Shown piece after piece: positions 44,703 through 53,290 of a DNA stretch of 53,590 nt. How positions within the stretch are numbered: the stretch's first letter is position 1; each line of letters begins with the position of its first letter. The position numbers and the translations under genes are program-made. Origin of the DNA: Paenibacillus profundus (GTDB taxonomy: Bacteria > Bacillota > Bacilli > Paenibacillales > Paenibacillaceae); the NCBI RefSeq assembly GCF_021369635.1, contig NZ_JAJNBZ010000038.1:1-53590 (forward strand), given 5' to 3'. Under the pieces are notes generated by a model. It had not been told where the DNA came from and did not search any database. It saw only the letters and a program-made list of their open reading frames with translations.

Positions 44703-45479
44703 TTATGAAATTAAACCAGCATGCCGCAGCCCTTGGCGGATTCCGCCTTCATCTACGGAAGAGGTGATGTAATCAGCATAAGGCAACAGTTGTGGATGAG
44801 AGTTGCCCATCGCGATTCCAAGCCCCACTTGCTGGAGCATCTCCATGTCATTGAGTCCGTCGCCAAATGCGACGGCATTCTCTGGAGTCAGGTTCAAGCG
44901 TCGCAACATGGCTTCTATTCCGATGGCTTTGGAGCCGCCTTTTATCGTTACGTCCATCGCTTTTGGATGCCAGCGTATCAATCGAAGGTCGTCGAACACA
45001 TGGTCATACAAATGCTCATCTTGCGCTTCGCAATGGAGGAACGCTTGATAGATATCTGTTTTACTCCAGAACTCAGGATCAAATCCAGGCTGCTCAACTC
45101 GAAGGGAATCTATAGATTCCACTACAAATGGATGAGATTCGGAATTAGCATAAAACTGCTCATTGCCTTCAAACACAAGGGGGTGATGGTTGCGACTTGC
45201 ATATTCAACAAGCTTCTCTACACTGCCGCGCGGAAGAGGGCGTTGATATAGAGGTTCCCCCTTATAAACTACATAGGCTCCATTTAAGCTAACAAAAGAT
45301 TCAATATGAAGCAGCTCGGCAAGCGGCTTAAAGAAGTAAGGGGCACGTCCCGTTGCGATCACAGGTTCAATCCCGTTTTCTTTAAGCTCAGCGATCGCCT
45401 CGATTGTGTCTTGCGGCACTCGTTTCTCATCATTAACCAGTGTGCCGTCGATGTCAAAAAATACAACGTTATAACTCAT
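44703..45479 (-). CDS. Cof-type HAD-IIB family phosphatase
   Basis: 258 aa from the ATG at 45479. All HAD motifs are present: DIDGTLV (nucleophile Asp, residues 8-14), Thr/Ser region VIATGRAPYF, Lys in IKGGSKAIGIEAML, and GDGLNDMEML. The large IIB cap (residues ~85-185) is intact. Enzymes of this group dephosphorylate sugar phosphates, FMN or PLP; the substrate cannot be predicted. Single gene. Confidence 0.92.
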   Translation of the reverse strand: MSYNVVFFDIDGTLVNDEKRVPQDTIEAIAELKENGIEPVIATGRAPYFFKPLAELLHIESFVSLNGAYVVYKGEPLYQRPLPRGSVEKLVEYASRNHHPLVFEGNEQFYANSESHPFVVESIDSLRVEQPGFDPEFWSKTDIYQAFLHCEAQDEHLYDHVFDDLRLIRWHPKAMDVTIKGGSKAIGIEAMLRRLNLTPENAVAFGDGLNDMEMLQQVGLGIAMGNSHPQLLPYADYITSSVDEGGIRQGLRHAGLIS

Positions 45480-45658
45480 GTCAGGTCTCTGCTCCAATCT
45501 CTGTCTATGTCGATGCTGTATGCTTCCAGTGTAACATTGATTTGGGTCTGCAATAAATAGCTTAGTTTGAACAATGTGTACCAAAGCTCAGCTCAGTTCA
45601 GTTCGATGTAAAAACAAGCTGGGATATTTAATAGAAGCAGCAGGGGGAATACAGCGAT

Positions 45659-47578
45659 ATGAAGGTAAACCAATTATCCATGCAAGCGAATGAATTCATT
45701 CAGCAATGTGATAGAAGAACAACGATCACAGACAAAGAAATAGTAAAAGAATGGCTCAAGCAGAATGGGATTCCTGTCTTCCAGGCTTTACTGGATTTTC
45801 AGGAGAAGTATGGAGGGACTAACTATTCCTTTGGAGGAAAGCTGAACCACAGTTGCACATTAGATGTAATGAGGCATTCTGCAACGGGCTGCGGCATGCC
45901 CAAGGTCTTCAAATATAAGGACCAATATATGGTGGAATGTCTCCATTTTATCTATGAGGGCGTCCATAAAAGCGGTTATATGGACCGTGCCGGAAAATTG
46001 TATTATGTAAACTCAGGGAACCCTTATCCTTTCGTGAACAATATACAGGAATTGTTGGAGAAGCATGCGATTTATTACCGTTTATTGCAGAAGCAAAAAC
46101 AATGGGTGGTAAGAGAACTTTATGAGTCCGATGTTACTGCATGGCTCTCCAATGCGGAGCAGAAACCTATCCCTTTGTTAGAGGCAAGTCAAGAAGATTC
46201 CACGTGGTGGCAAAGTCACGATGGCAAATTATTTGTATCTATTCATCGTGTTGCGGGGTCACGTTTTGCAGCTAAAGCGTATGCTGCGGATGCTGCTGTT
46301 TTGCAGCAGCATGGTCTTTCCAGCAATTTGTCACTCCAGGGATTCCCTTTTTCCTGCTATTATGACCCGGAGAAAGAAACCGTTGAAATGGAGAATACGA
46401 AGGAAATCTATTGCTTCAATCAGCGATTATACAGAACCTGCAATTATTCCAGAGTTACTATTCAACAGGTGAAGGAAATCAAGGAGGTGCCTTTGTATCT
46501 ATCGGGGCAAAAGGATATTAAAGTAAAAAATCACGTGGAAGAGTTTTTGCTGAAGCTTCCAAATCTTGTACTCCCTACAGATGATTATGATCCTTCCCTG
46601 ATTGAGTTTGCTAGGCAGAGTGGGGATGAAATGATATTAAAGCTAATCTCTTATTTAGCTGATATGAAGCATCCGGACGACAGAAATAGAAGAACACCGG
46701 CAGAACATAACCTGGATCGATTGTTATACCAAGAATATTTGCGGCGTATGTCTGTAGTAGCGGAAGGGCAACCGGTAAAAGTAAACCCATTATTTTTTTA
46801 CCCTTATCATATAGCAAGAGCTCCAGAAGAGTTCGATATAGAAAATGATTATTTCGTAATAAAAAGAATGAGGCATTCCTATGTACGATCCATTAGCAAG
46901 TTGGCGTTTTTTTATATGAAGTGTGCGCAGCAAGGAAATGAAGCTGCTTCTCAAGCCTATCGCGTATATGAACCGCTGCTGCTGTTGTATTGTCTAGGAG
47001 GTTATATTCTCAAGGAGCATGGTTTTATTGAGGTGGGCGGCGGGGCATTCCATCAGCACAGTTGGCAGCTACTCATTGGCAAAGAGCCCATTGACATCTA
47101 TCGGAGGGCCACTGAAGCTTGGGAACAGCGGAATTGGGAGCACGCGATAGCTCAAATTCAACGGATCAAATGGGCAGAGAAGAACGTCGCTCAGTCCCGT
47201 GTAAGCGATGAGATGTGGAATGTGGCGTTTGCTCGCATAGAACGTAAAATCGGGATCGATCCTTCCGAGTTTGCATTTCGGTCCGTTGATGAACAGCAGC
47301 TAGTATTTAAGCTTTTTGCAGCTTACCCTGAATTACGCAGAGTACAAGGCACCCTTGCTCACTGGATTTGTGACAGCTATCTTCAATGGGCGGTATTGCT
47401 GGATCGGAAGCACCCTGTTGCGATGAAGTATCCATGCTTGTATGAACCGTTCATTGAACTGCTGCGTGATGAGAATCAGGCAGAGGCGTGGGAAGAACAG
47501 ACGATGCTGTTGATTGCATTGCTGGAGCAGGAATCTATATTAAATTATGCTGATGCCTTACGGGGTAACGACCATTAA
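45659..47578 (+). CDS. Large hypothetical protein, possible SMI1-like N-terminus
   Basis: 639 aa, ATG at 45659 after AGCAGGGGG. No signal peptide or membrane helix. Residues 25-145 (VKEWLKQNGIPVFQALLDFQEKYGGTNY ... FVNNIQELLEKHAIYYRLL) have a layout reminiscent of SMI1/YobK-type immunity domains. The remainder is helix-rich, with a Trp-rich stretch near 490 (ATEAWEQRNWEHAIAQIQRIKWAEK). I do not recognise the family. It lies between immunity-type genes, which hints at the same function. Confidence 0.65.
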   Translation: MKVNQLSMQANEFIQQCDRRTTITDKEIVKEWLKQNGIPVFQALLDFQEKYGGTNYSFGGKLNHSCTLDVMRHSATGCGMPKVFKYKDQYMVECLHFIYEGVHKSGYMDRAGKLYYVNSGNPYPFVNNIQELLEKHAIYYRLLQKQKQWVVRELYESDVTAWLSNAEQKPIPLLEASQEDSTWWQSHDGKLFVSIHRVAGSRFAAKAYAADAAVLQQHGLSSNLSLQGFPFSCYYDPEKETVEMENTKEIYCFNQRLYRTCNYSRVTIQQVKEIKEVPLYLSGQKDIKVKNHVEEFLLKLPNLVLPTDDYDPSLIEFARQSGDEMILKLISYLADMKHPDDRNRRTPAEHNLDRLLYQEYLRRMSVVAEGQPVKVNPLFFYPYHIARAPEEFDIENDYFVIKRMRHSYVRSISKLAFFYMKCAQQGNEAASQAYRVYEPLLLLYCLGGYILKEHGFIEVGGGAFHQHSWQLLIGKEPIDIYRRATEAWEQRNWEHAIAQIQRIKWAEKNVAQSRVSDEMWNVAFARIERKIGIDPSEFAFRSVDEQQLVFKLFAAYPELRRVQGTLAHWICDSYLQWAVLLDRKHPVAMKYPCLYEPFIELLRDENQAEAWEEQTMLLIALLEQESILNYADALRGNDH

Positions 47579-47607
47579 AATTCTACATAACGATTGGAGT
47601 ACTGGCG

Positions 47608-47955
47608 ATGGGATTGGACTTTCAGTTTGTTGTGGTGATGAAGGATAAAAATCGTTGCTGCGATATGGAAATACGTAGAGGAGCACGGTGGAAATAAAGA
47701 TGATTATATTATTGCTCATTTCGGGATTCCGTCTCGATTCACCGCTGGTTTATTGGACTGAGCCAGACTGCGGATGCGGTTATGACCTATCTTGATTTGG
47801 AATATGAAGGAGAACGGCTCATTTATTATTGGGGTAACGAGATCAACATTGGACTCAAGGGTGAGGGACACTTGGATGTGGGTAAACAGAGGTTTCTTGA
47901 AATCATAGAGGCGTATGCTAATCGAACCGTGCATTTTGAGGGAGTTGAAAAATGA
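47608..47955 (+). pseudogene. Small hypothetical gene broken by two single-base shifts
   Basis: ATG at 47608 (TTGGAG 8 bases before) reads MGLDFQFVVVMKDK. Removing one base from the A5 run at 47646-47650 restores IVAAIWKYVEEHGGNKDDYI and IAHFGIPSRFTAGLLD. A second shift near 47757 joins SQTADAVMTYLDLEYEGERL, IYYWGNEINIGLKGEGHLDV and a TGA at 47955. The rebuilt protein is about 115 aa, of unknown family. It sits 30 bases after the 639-aa gene and 45 bases before the 912-aa gene, so all three may be one unit. Confidence 0.6.
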
Positions 47956-47999
47956 ACAAGAAATATGGATGAAAGTTTCGAATCATAGGAGGGGAAAGT

Positions 48000-50738
48000 G
48001 TGGGTCAGCGAGCGAATTTGATTCTAGTTAGAAATGGAAGTTATAAGTTGTACTATAGTCATTGGTGTGCCAATACGTTACCAAGGGATTTATTCTGGGG
48101 ACCGGAGGAAACCCTTTCTTTTATTGAGGGACAGCAGCCTGCAGAGGGATGGCTTGATGACAGATGGGCAGAAGGCGGAGTAATTATGGATATGGACCAT
48201 CAGGTATTACTCTGGTATGGCGGAGAGGATATCATATATGATATTCCGCTTAGGCGGCAATTGTTTGCATTAATGCAGCCTTTATGGAGTGGTTGGGAAC
48301 TAAGATGGGCCAAGGCGGGAATTGTTGATATGGCAATGTATTTACATTATCCGCTGGAGCATGTCAGATCGGTTGAATATACTACGGAATTAACATCATT
48401 AATCGAACCAGAGCCCAAAGATGGATTCATTCGCATAATTGCCAGCATCGTATTTCCAAATGGGGAATTGCGGATATTCCCGCTAAGCGGAACATTTGAT
48501 GAATATTTATTAGCAGGTCCATCCTCATTTATTCAGGCTATAAGCCCGGCATCGGGGCAGCCAGAGCTTCGTGTGGCGGAATGGAGTGAGGACTTCCCGG
48601 ATCAGGGATTTCATTTGGATACGAGACGTAGAAGCTTGGATATATGGTATGCAGGTGATGATTCTGACATCATTACGCATGTGAAAAAGTGCTGGCCAGA
48701 CTGGACAGTCACGGATTTGGCTGATCAATATGAGGTACAAATCGTTCTAACTGGAAACGCTGTTATTTTTTCTCCACAATCTCAAAGTAAGCTTATCAGT
48801 CAGTTACAGGAAATGCTGCTCTACTCTGCTTCAAGCAGTCCTGTAGATAGTATCAAGCTTTTTGCGGATTATCATGAAAAAGCGGGCAGGGAGGTTGAGG
48901 TAAACCCGCTGGCTTTGATTGATCATCCGCAGGGGGTTGCCTTTAACACACGCGAGGACAAATTTAAATTTACGCTATCCCAAGCAATGCTTAATCAGGA
49001 TTGTGATGAAGCTTTAAACTATAATGCAACCGGTTCATTTCATGATACAGTGAGGATATTTGCAAAATATGCTGAAAAGGATTGGCTGTCATCCTCATCA
49101 CAGCAAAGCTGGCTGATGCATATGCAGGCATTTTTTCTATATATGGAAGCCCTTCTTTACATTGGACAGGTGCAGGATGTAGAAAATATACAATTGGATT
49201 TATACAAAAAAATGCATACTGAGGGAACCCAACGTTTTGGATATATCAATTCTTCGTCCGTGTTACTTCAGCTGGTAGAGGGAAGTTTGCTGCTATTTCA
49301 GCCTCATGGCAATACCGAACAAGTCATGCGAACATTGGGGCCATTGCTGGAACGGGAGCAATTGATGCCCGAGCATAAGTTTAAAATAACCTATTATATG
49401 GCATTGGCTAATATTCAGGATGGTAATTTTGTGGATGCAAAAGCCAAGCTGGCAGAGGGAATGGAGACGAAGGAACCTTTTTGGATCCGTAAATTGCAAG
49501 AACTTAACGACAGTATAGAAGAATACGAAAATCCACAGTCCGTATTATTGGAGGGTAAGAAGGGGAAGTGTCCTTTATTTGTGGAGCTGGCTCGTGGTGA
49601 GCAATGGGTCGGAGCTACCTCTTTAAGTCCAGATGGCTCTTTAACTGCTGTAATGTATATGGATGGATGGTTAAAATTGTCCAGAACTGCCGATGGGGAT
49701 GAAATCGCTGCTTTTTCCGATAGTGTCTCTCTTTTTCAAGAGGAGAAGGCCACCAATATGAGTCTTGTGTTTAGTCCTGATGGTCATTTTTTGGCAGTGG
49801 GATTAGGTGTAGGCATTGTGAAAATATATGATGTACAGAAGCTTAAGTTGCATGCAGAGCATTTGCACCCGGGACTTGATTGGGAGCAATTAGAGCGAAA
49901 CGCTTATTATCATGAATATACATATGTGCAGTTTAGTGTAACTGGAAAATATATGGTTATTGTCCCTACTGCTGAGGATTATGACCCGCAAGGGGATGAC
50001 GGCTATCCAATTCCTTTGTATTACGGTACCTTTTACGTGATCGACTTCAGCACTGGAGAGGTTGTATTGGAGCATAGCTATAAAGAACGAAAAATTGGGG
50101 CTATTATGTTTAGTCCGGATGAGCGGTTGATTGCAGTTGGAATGTTTGGTAAAGAAGTCGTTGTGTGGGATATACAATGCCGGAAAACAATATTAGAACG
50201 CGATGATTTCGTCTGGCTAGGGCTTGCAGATTGTGTAGGCATGACTCAAACCTTAGCATTTACCGTGTATAGTGACAAACTGGTATATGCCTCTAAAAAC
50301 GCTAAACTAACGGTGGTCGATCTCCTAGGTGAAGGCTGGAGCCATTCGGTTGCCTTTGAGCATAATTATGTTACTTGTGCTCTTTATGTGGACTCCAAAG
50401 ATTACATTATTGCCGCTAAATATGCCCATTATAAACCTGTGATCATTACCAGATGGAAAATAGGTGACCCGAAGGAAGAGGTTTTGTTTATTGTCAGTCC
50501 CTATGTCGTGAAGGAATTTTCTGTGGATGAAGCTCACGATGAACTATGGGTGAGCAGCACGTCTACTGCAGAGCTTCGAAAATACAGCACTGGAGAGCTG
50601 GTTCGTAAATGGACTCCATATTCCTGGTGGTATTCCTATGGTGTGATCTATAATTCAATTTCTGTCAACAGCCAAGCCGGTATGGTAGCAATAAGCCATC
50701 AAGAGGGGATTCGGATAGGGCGTTCGCGTAATTTTTAA
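48000..50738 (+). CDS. 912-aa protein with unknown N-domain and WD40-like C-terminal propeller
   Basis: GTG start at 48000, AGGAGGGGAAA just before it. Residues 1-~60 (GQRANLILVRNGSYKLYYSHWCANTLPRDLFWGPEE) form a distinctive opening I have seen only in uncharacterised Firmicute proteins. The middle (residues 300-510) is helical, TPR-like. Residues ~535-910 show beta-propeller repeats, each with a V/A-x-x-S-P-D-G/E turn: GATSLSPDGSLTAV, SLVFSPDGHFLAVG, AIMFSPDERLIAVG, each followed by a VKIYDV or VVVWDI strand. No signal peptide. Possibly a scaffold or immunity protein; function unknown. Confidence 0.75.
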   Translation: MGQRANLILVRNGSYKLYYSHWCANTLPRDLFWGPEETLSFIEGQQPAEGWLDDRWAEGGVIMDMDHQVLLWYGGEDIIYDIPLRRQLFALMQPLWSGWELRWAKAGIVDMAMYLHYPLEHVRSVEYTTELTSLIEPEPKDGFIRIIASIVFPNGELRIFPLSGTFDEYLLAGPSSFIQAISPASGQPELRVAEWSEDFPDQGFHLDTRRRSLDIWYAGDDSDIITHVKKCWPDWTVTDLADQYEVQIVLTGNAVIFSPQSQSKLISQLQEMLLYSASSSPVDSIKLFADYHEKAGREVEVNPLALIDHPQGVAFNTREDKFKFTLSQAMLNQDCDEALNYNATGSFHDTVRIFAKYAEKDWLSSSSQQSWLMHMQAFFLYMEALLYIGQVQDVENIQLDLYKKMHTEGTQRFGYINSSSVLLQLVEGSLLLFQPHGNTEQVMRTLGPLLEREQLMPEHKFKITYYMALANIQDGNFVDAKAKLAEGMETKEPFWIRKLQELNDSIEEYENPQSVLLEGKKGKCPLFVELARGEQWVGATSLSPDGSLTAVMYMDGWLKLSRTADGDEIAAFSDSVSLFQEEKATNMSLVFSPDGHFLAVGLGVGIVKIYDVQKLKLHAEHLHPGLDWEQLERNAYYHEYTYVQFSVTGKYMVIVPTAEDYDPQGDDGYPIPLYYGTFYVIDFSTGEVVLEHSYKERKIGAIMFSPDERLIAVGMFGKEVVVWDIQCRKTILERDDFVWLGLADCVGMTQTLAFTVYSDKLVYASKNAKLTVVDLLGEGWSHSVAFEHNYVTCALYVDSKDYIIAAKYAHYKPVIITRWKIGDPKEEVLFIVSPYVVKEFSVDEAHDELWVSSTSTAELRKYSTGELVRKWTPYSWWYSYGVIYNSISVNSQAGMVAISHQEGIRIGRSRNF

Positions 50739-50802
50739 GTATAAAGCGCACATCGTGTTCTAAAGTGATTTGTGATAGATCAAAAGACTTGGAGGGAACG
50801 AA

Positions 50803-50901
50803 ATGAACGAAATGACCATTGAACAAAAAGTGCAACAGTTTATTACAGAGTTAGAAACTCGGGAGAGTATCGCAATAGAGTCTGTAAACTCTTCTGTGTA
50901 A
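50803..50901 (+). CDS. Short open frame with strong ribosome site (32 aa)
   Basis: ATG at 50803, 8 bases after GGAGG. It encodes MNEMTIEQKVQQFITELETR followed by ESIAIESVNSSV. No signal peptide. Could be the surviving N-terminus of a lost gene or a genuine small protein. The following 270 bases (50902-51170) are AT-rich with no gene. Confidence 0.35.
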   Translation: MNEMTIEQKVQQFITELETRESIAIESVNSSV

Positions 50902-51179
50902 ACCCTCAATCTATCTATTAAACTAAGAGGAAAGGTTGGATCGAGAGGATGAGCACAGTGGCCCCTAAATTTAGCAAGGATCAAAAAAATTCCAAAGAAA
51001 GTAGCTGGATCTCAACTACAATTTTTTCAAAGGAAAAATATTGAAGTACTTTGAGTAAAGTTTCTTTTCAGCTATGGGGAATAATTCCTGTTTTTTAGGA
51101 CATATAGAGCCTTCCAAAGTGAACAAAAATTGTGGAAAAATTACCTTTTAGGATATCGCTATCTTAAGAGGTGATTTTT

Positions 51180-51349
51180 TTGTCTATACGGAAACGGCTT
51201 AATCAAATAAAGAAGAAAATCAAAGAAGGAAGAGGAACGGGAAGCGTTTCAGAATATATACGGTATCTATTCAGACGTCTCTTCAAGTGGGAGATCCACG
51301 TTTTATAAATTGAATTTAAATCCTGTAATGTATATTATAAGTTTAAATA
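51180..51349 (+). pseudogene. N-terminal remnant of a TnsA-like transposon endonuclease
   Basis: A TTG frame (51180-51308; AGAGGTG 6 bases before) encodes SIRKRLNQIKKKIKEGRGTG then SVSEYI. In a neighbouring frame, from about 51260 to 51325, comes YSDVSSSGRSTFYKLN. Together these match the start of TnsA proteins (K-x-x-K-E-G-R-G-x-G ... Y-x-P-W-L-x-x-x-D-V-x-S-x-G-R-S). One frameshift and a complete loss of the rest show a dead relic. It points to a former Tn7-like element at this place. Confidence 0.45.
51310..51338 (+). promoter_or_regulatory. Promoter of the MerR regulator gene
   Basis: TTGAAT (51310-51315), 17 bases, TATTAT (51333-51338), 36 bases ahead of the GTG start. Confidence 0.6.
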
Positions 51350-51373
51350 GAATTGATAGTAGGTGATTCATCA

Positions 51374-52159
51374 GTGAATAATAATTTGCTTCTGATAAAA
51401 GAGTTTAGCAAGTTAACTGGCTTATCACGAAAAGCTTTGTATATTTATGATGAACATAATATTTTGAAGCCTGTGTTTATTCATCCAGATAATGATTATC
51501 GATATTATGATAAGAATCAGTTACTAACTGCTAAACGAATAAATTTGTTGAAACAAGCAGGATTCACCTTAAATGACATCAGTAAAATCATTCATAGAAA
51601 GTTATCAGATGATGAAATAAATAACTTGATAGAAGAAAAGCTTCAACTGGAAATGAATAAGATAAAAGAGGCAAATCAAGCAATTAATAAATTGAAAGAG
51701 CTGAATCATGCGATTGCGATTTTAAATAATGAAGTCAATGAAGAGTATCTAGAATCATTGATCGTATATGAATATGAGTTATTACCAAATGAAAATATAT
51801 GTGTAGCGCTGAATAATTCAGAGGAATTGATTAATGAACTTAATGTTAAAAAAAATGAAAAAATCATCAAATATAAAATGACTGATAATAAAATTCACCC
51901 TGTTAGTATCGCCCTACCATTAGAAAATCAGGAATTGAATCAATCGGGAGTGACAAGATATTTTGGTTTTCAAACGCAAAAGTTTTTCTGTGAAATTGAT
52001 CCTTATCAAGAAGAGTCGGTATTAAAGATAAATGAAATAATGAAAAATAACGAATTAAAGTTATCCGAACCATATATTTATGAACGTATATTAACCCCGG
52101 ATGATTATCTGTATTCCTCCAAGCGCCTTTCGGAATTTATTTTTCCTTCTAAGTGTTAA
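51374..52159 (+). CDS. MerR family transcriptional regulator
   Basis: 261 aa from the GTG at 51374, 8 bases after AGGTGAT. Winged helix-turn-helix at residues ~5-75 (LLIKEFSKLTGLSRKALYIYDEHNILKP, DNDYRYYDKNQLLTAKRINLLKQAGFTLNDI). A dimerisation coiled coil covers ~80-120 (EEKLQLEMNKIKEANQAINKLKEL). Residues 130-261 are a ligand-binding domain of GyrI-like size, as in drug-sensing MerR proteins. AT-rich, unlike the rest of the window. It lies directly upstream of the SDR gene, with a 19-bp-spacer promoter between. Confidence 0.85.
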   Translation: MNNNLLLIKEFSKLTGLSRKALYIYDEHNILKPVFIHPDNDYRYYDKNQLLTAKRINLLKQAGFTLNDISKIIHRKLSDDEINNLIEEKLQLEMNKIKEANQAINKLKELNHAIAILNNEVNEEYLESLIVYEYELLPNENICVALNNSEELINELNVKKNEKIIKYKMTDNKIHPVSIALPLENQELNQSGVTRYFGFQTQKFFCEIDPYQEESVLKINEIMKNNELKLSEPYIYERILTPDDYLYSSKRLSEFIFPSKC

Positions 52160-52163
52160 GTAG

Positions 52164-52194
52164 TTGACCTTACCCTTAGGTTAACCTTTAGACT
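52164..52194 (+). promoter_or_regulatory. MerR-type promoter/operator of the SDR gene
   Basis: TTGACC (52164-52169) and TAGACT (52189-52194) are separated by 19 bases, the over-long spacer typical of MerR-activated promoters. Between them ACCTTA...TTAGGT forms a near dyad, followed by the palindrome AGGTTAACCT. The site fits activation by the regulator encoded just upstream. Confidence 0.7.
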
Positions 52195-52217
52195 CTCTTT
52201 AAAGGAGGGGTTAACAC

Positions 52218-52973
52218 ATGAAGAACAATAATTACGCATTGGTAACAGGAGCTTCTAGAGGGATAGGAAAGGCAATCGCAATCCAACTTGCAAATGATGG
52301 GTTCAATTTATTATTACATTATAATCAAAATATTGAAAAAGCCAATCAGGTCAAAGAGGAAATTGAATCAATTTGCAGACAAGCAAAGTTAATTCAGGGT
52401 GACTTCAATTCCAGTGAAGGAATTAAAGAATTTATTGAGAAAACTAAAAAATTGATAATCCAAGATAATAATGTATCACTGCATACAATCGTTCATAATG
52501 CTGGACATGCTACATCAAATGGATTTGGAGAAGTGGACTATGATGAGTTCGATCGGCTATTCAATGCAAATGTTAAAGCACCATATTTTATTACACAATC
52601 TCTAATCGGACTTTTAGAATCCAATGGCAGGATAATAAACCTATCATCAGGTGTGACACGTATCGCATTTCCCCATATGATGGTATACAGTATGACAAAA
52701 GGCGCAATGAATACAATGACATTTACACTAGCAAAGGAATTGGGTGAAAAAGGAATTACGATCAATTCCGTAATGCCTGGAATCATTGATACGGATTCAA
52801 CTGCTAACTGGCTGCATACAGAAGAAGGTCAAGAAAATGCAAAGAATATGAGTGCTTTAAAAAGAGAGGGTCAACCAGAAGAAATTGCAAATGTTGTTTC
52901 GTTTCTAGCGAGTGAAAAAGCGAGTTTTATTACTGGTCATAATATGGACGTAACTGGTGGAAGTCATTTGTAA
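52218..52973 (+). CDS. Short-chain dehydrogenase/reductase (SDR), FabG-like
   Basis: 251 aa; AAAGGAGGGG ends 8 bases before the ATG. Classical SDR: NAD(P)-binding TGASRGIGKAIA (residues 10-21), HNAGHA, catalytic Ser in INLSSGVT and Tyr-x3-Lys in VYSMTKG, PG motif SVMPGIIDTD. The C-terminus FITGHNMDVTGGSHL is also standard. Substrate unknown. Its promoter suggests induction by the MerR regulator's ligand, perhaps as a detoxifying reductase. AT-rich, so probably acquired with merR. Confidence 0.92.
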   Translation: MKNNNYALVTGASRGIGKAIAIQLANDGFNLLLHYNQNIEKANQVKEEIESICRQAKLIQGDFNSSEGIKEFIEKTKKLIIQDNNVSLHTIVHNAGHATSNGFGEVDYDEFDRLFNANVKAPYFITQSLIGLLESNGRIINLSSGVTRIAFPHMMVYSMTKGAMNTMTFTLAKELGEKGITINSVMPGIIDTDSTANWLHTEEGQENAKNMSALKREGQPEEIANVVSFLASEKASFITGHNMDVTGGSHL

Positions 52974-53035
52974 TGAGTTAAATGGTTTAACTAGAGACCT
53001 GATTTATTTAGAACTCAGAATTAGGAATTTTTAAG

Positions 53036-53290
53036 TGTAATGTGAACAGTTAAAAAAGAATACTCTATGCAGTTAGAAGATGGCTCCTGAATTCGAATTC
53101 GTCAGGGGTCATCTTTTTCAATGTCCATTGATAACGCTAGGTATTGTAAAAGTGCACATACGCCTCTATTCGTGTGCGCAGCTCCTCAAGAAGACCTGCT
53201 TCGCCGTGTGCAGCATACGTAGCCCGCCAACGTTTAAGGCTTTCTTTAGGCTTGTGGGGATCAAACATATCTACATTCGAACCAATACGT
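53036..53290 (-). mobile_element. IS3-family remnant (transposase with internal deletion)
   Basis: A minus-strand frame reads SNVDMFDPHKPKESLKRWRA, then TYAAHGEAGLLEELR. That fits the helix-turn-helix region of an IS3 OrfA. It passes straight into RIEAYVHFYNT-stop-RYQWTLKKMTPDEF-EFRSHLLTA, the C-terminus of OrfB, ending at 53065. Everything between is deleted and a TAG interrupts it. TGTAATGTGAACAG at 53036 resembles an IS3 end. Confidence 0.6.

Noticed and set aside
53077..53118. Stem-loop with T tail around GAATTCGAATTC, looking like a terminator
   Set aside because: It lies inside the OrfB C-terminal coding remnant, where the pairing is explained by the codons of DEFEF; no gene needs a terminator there.
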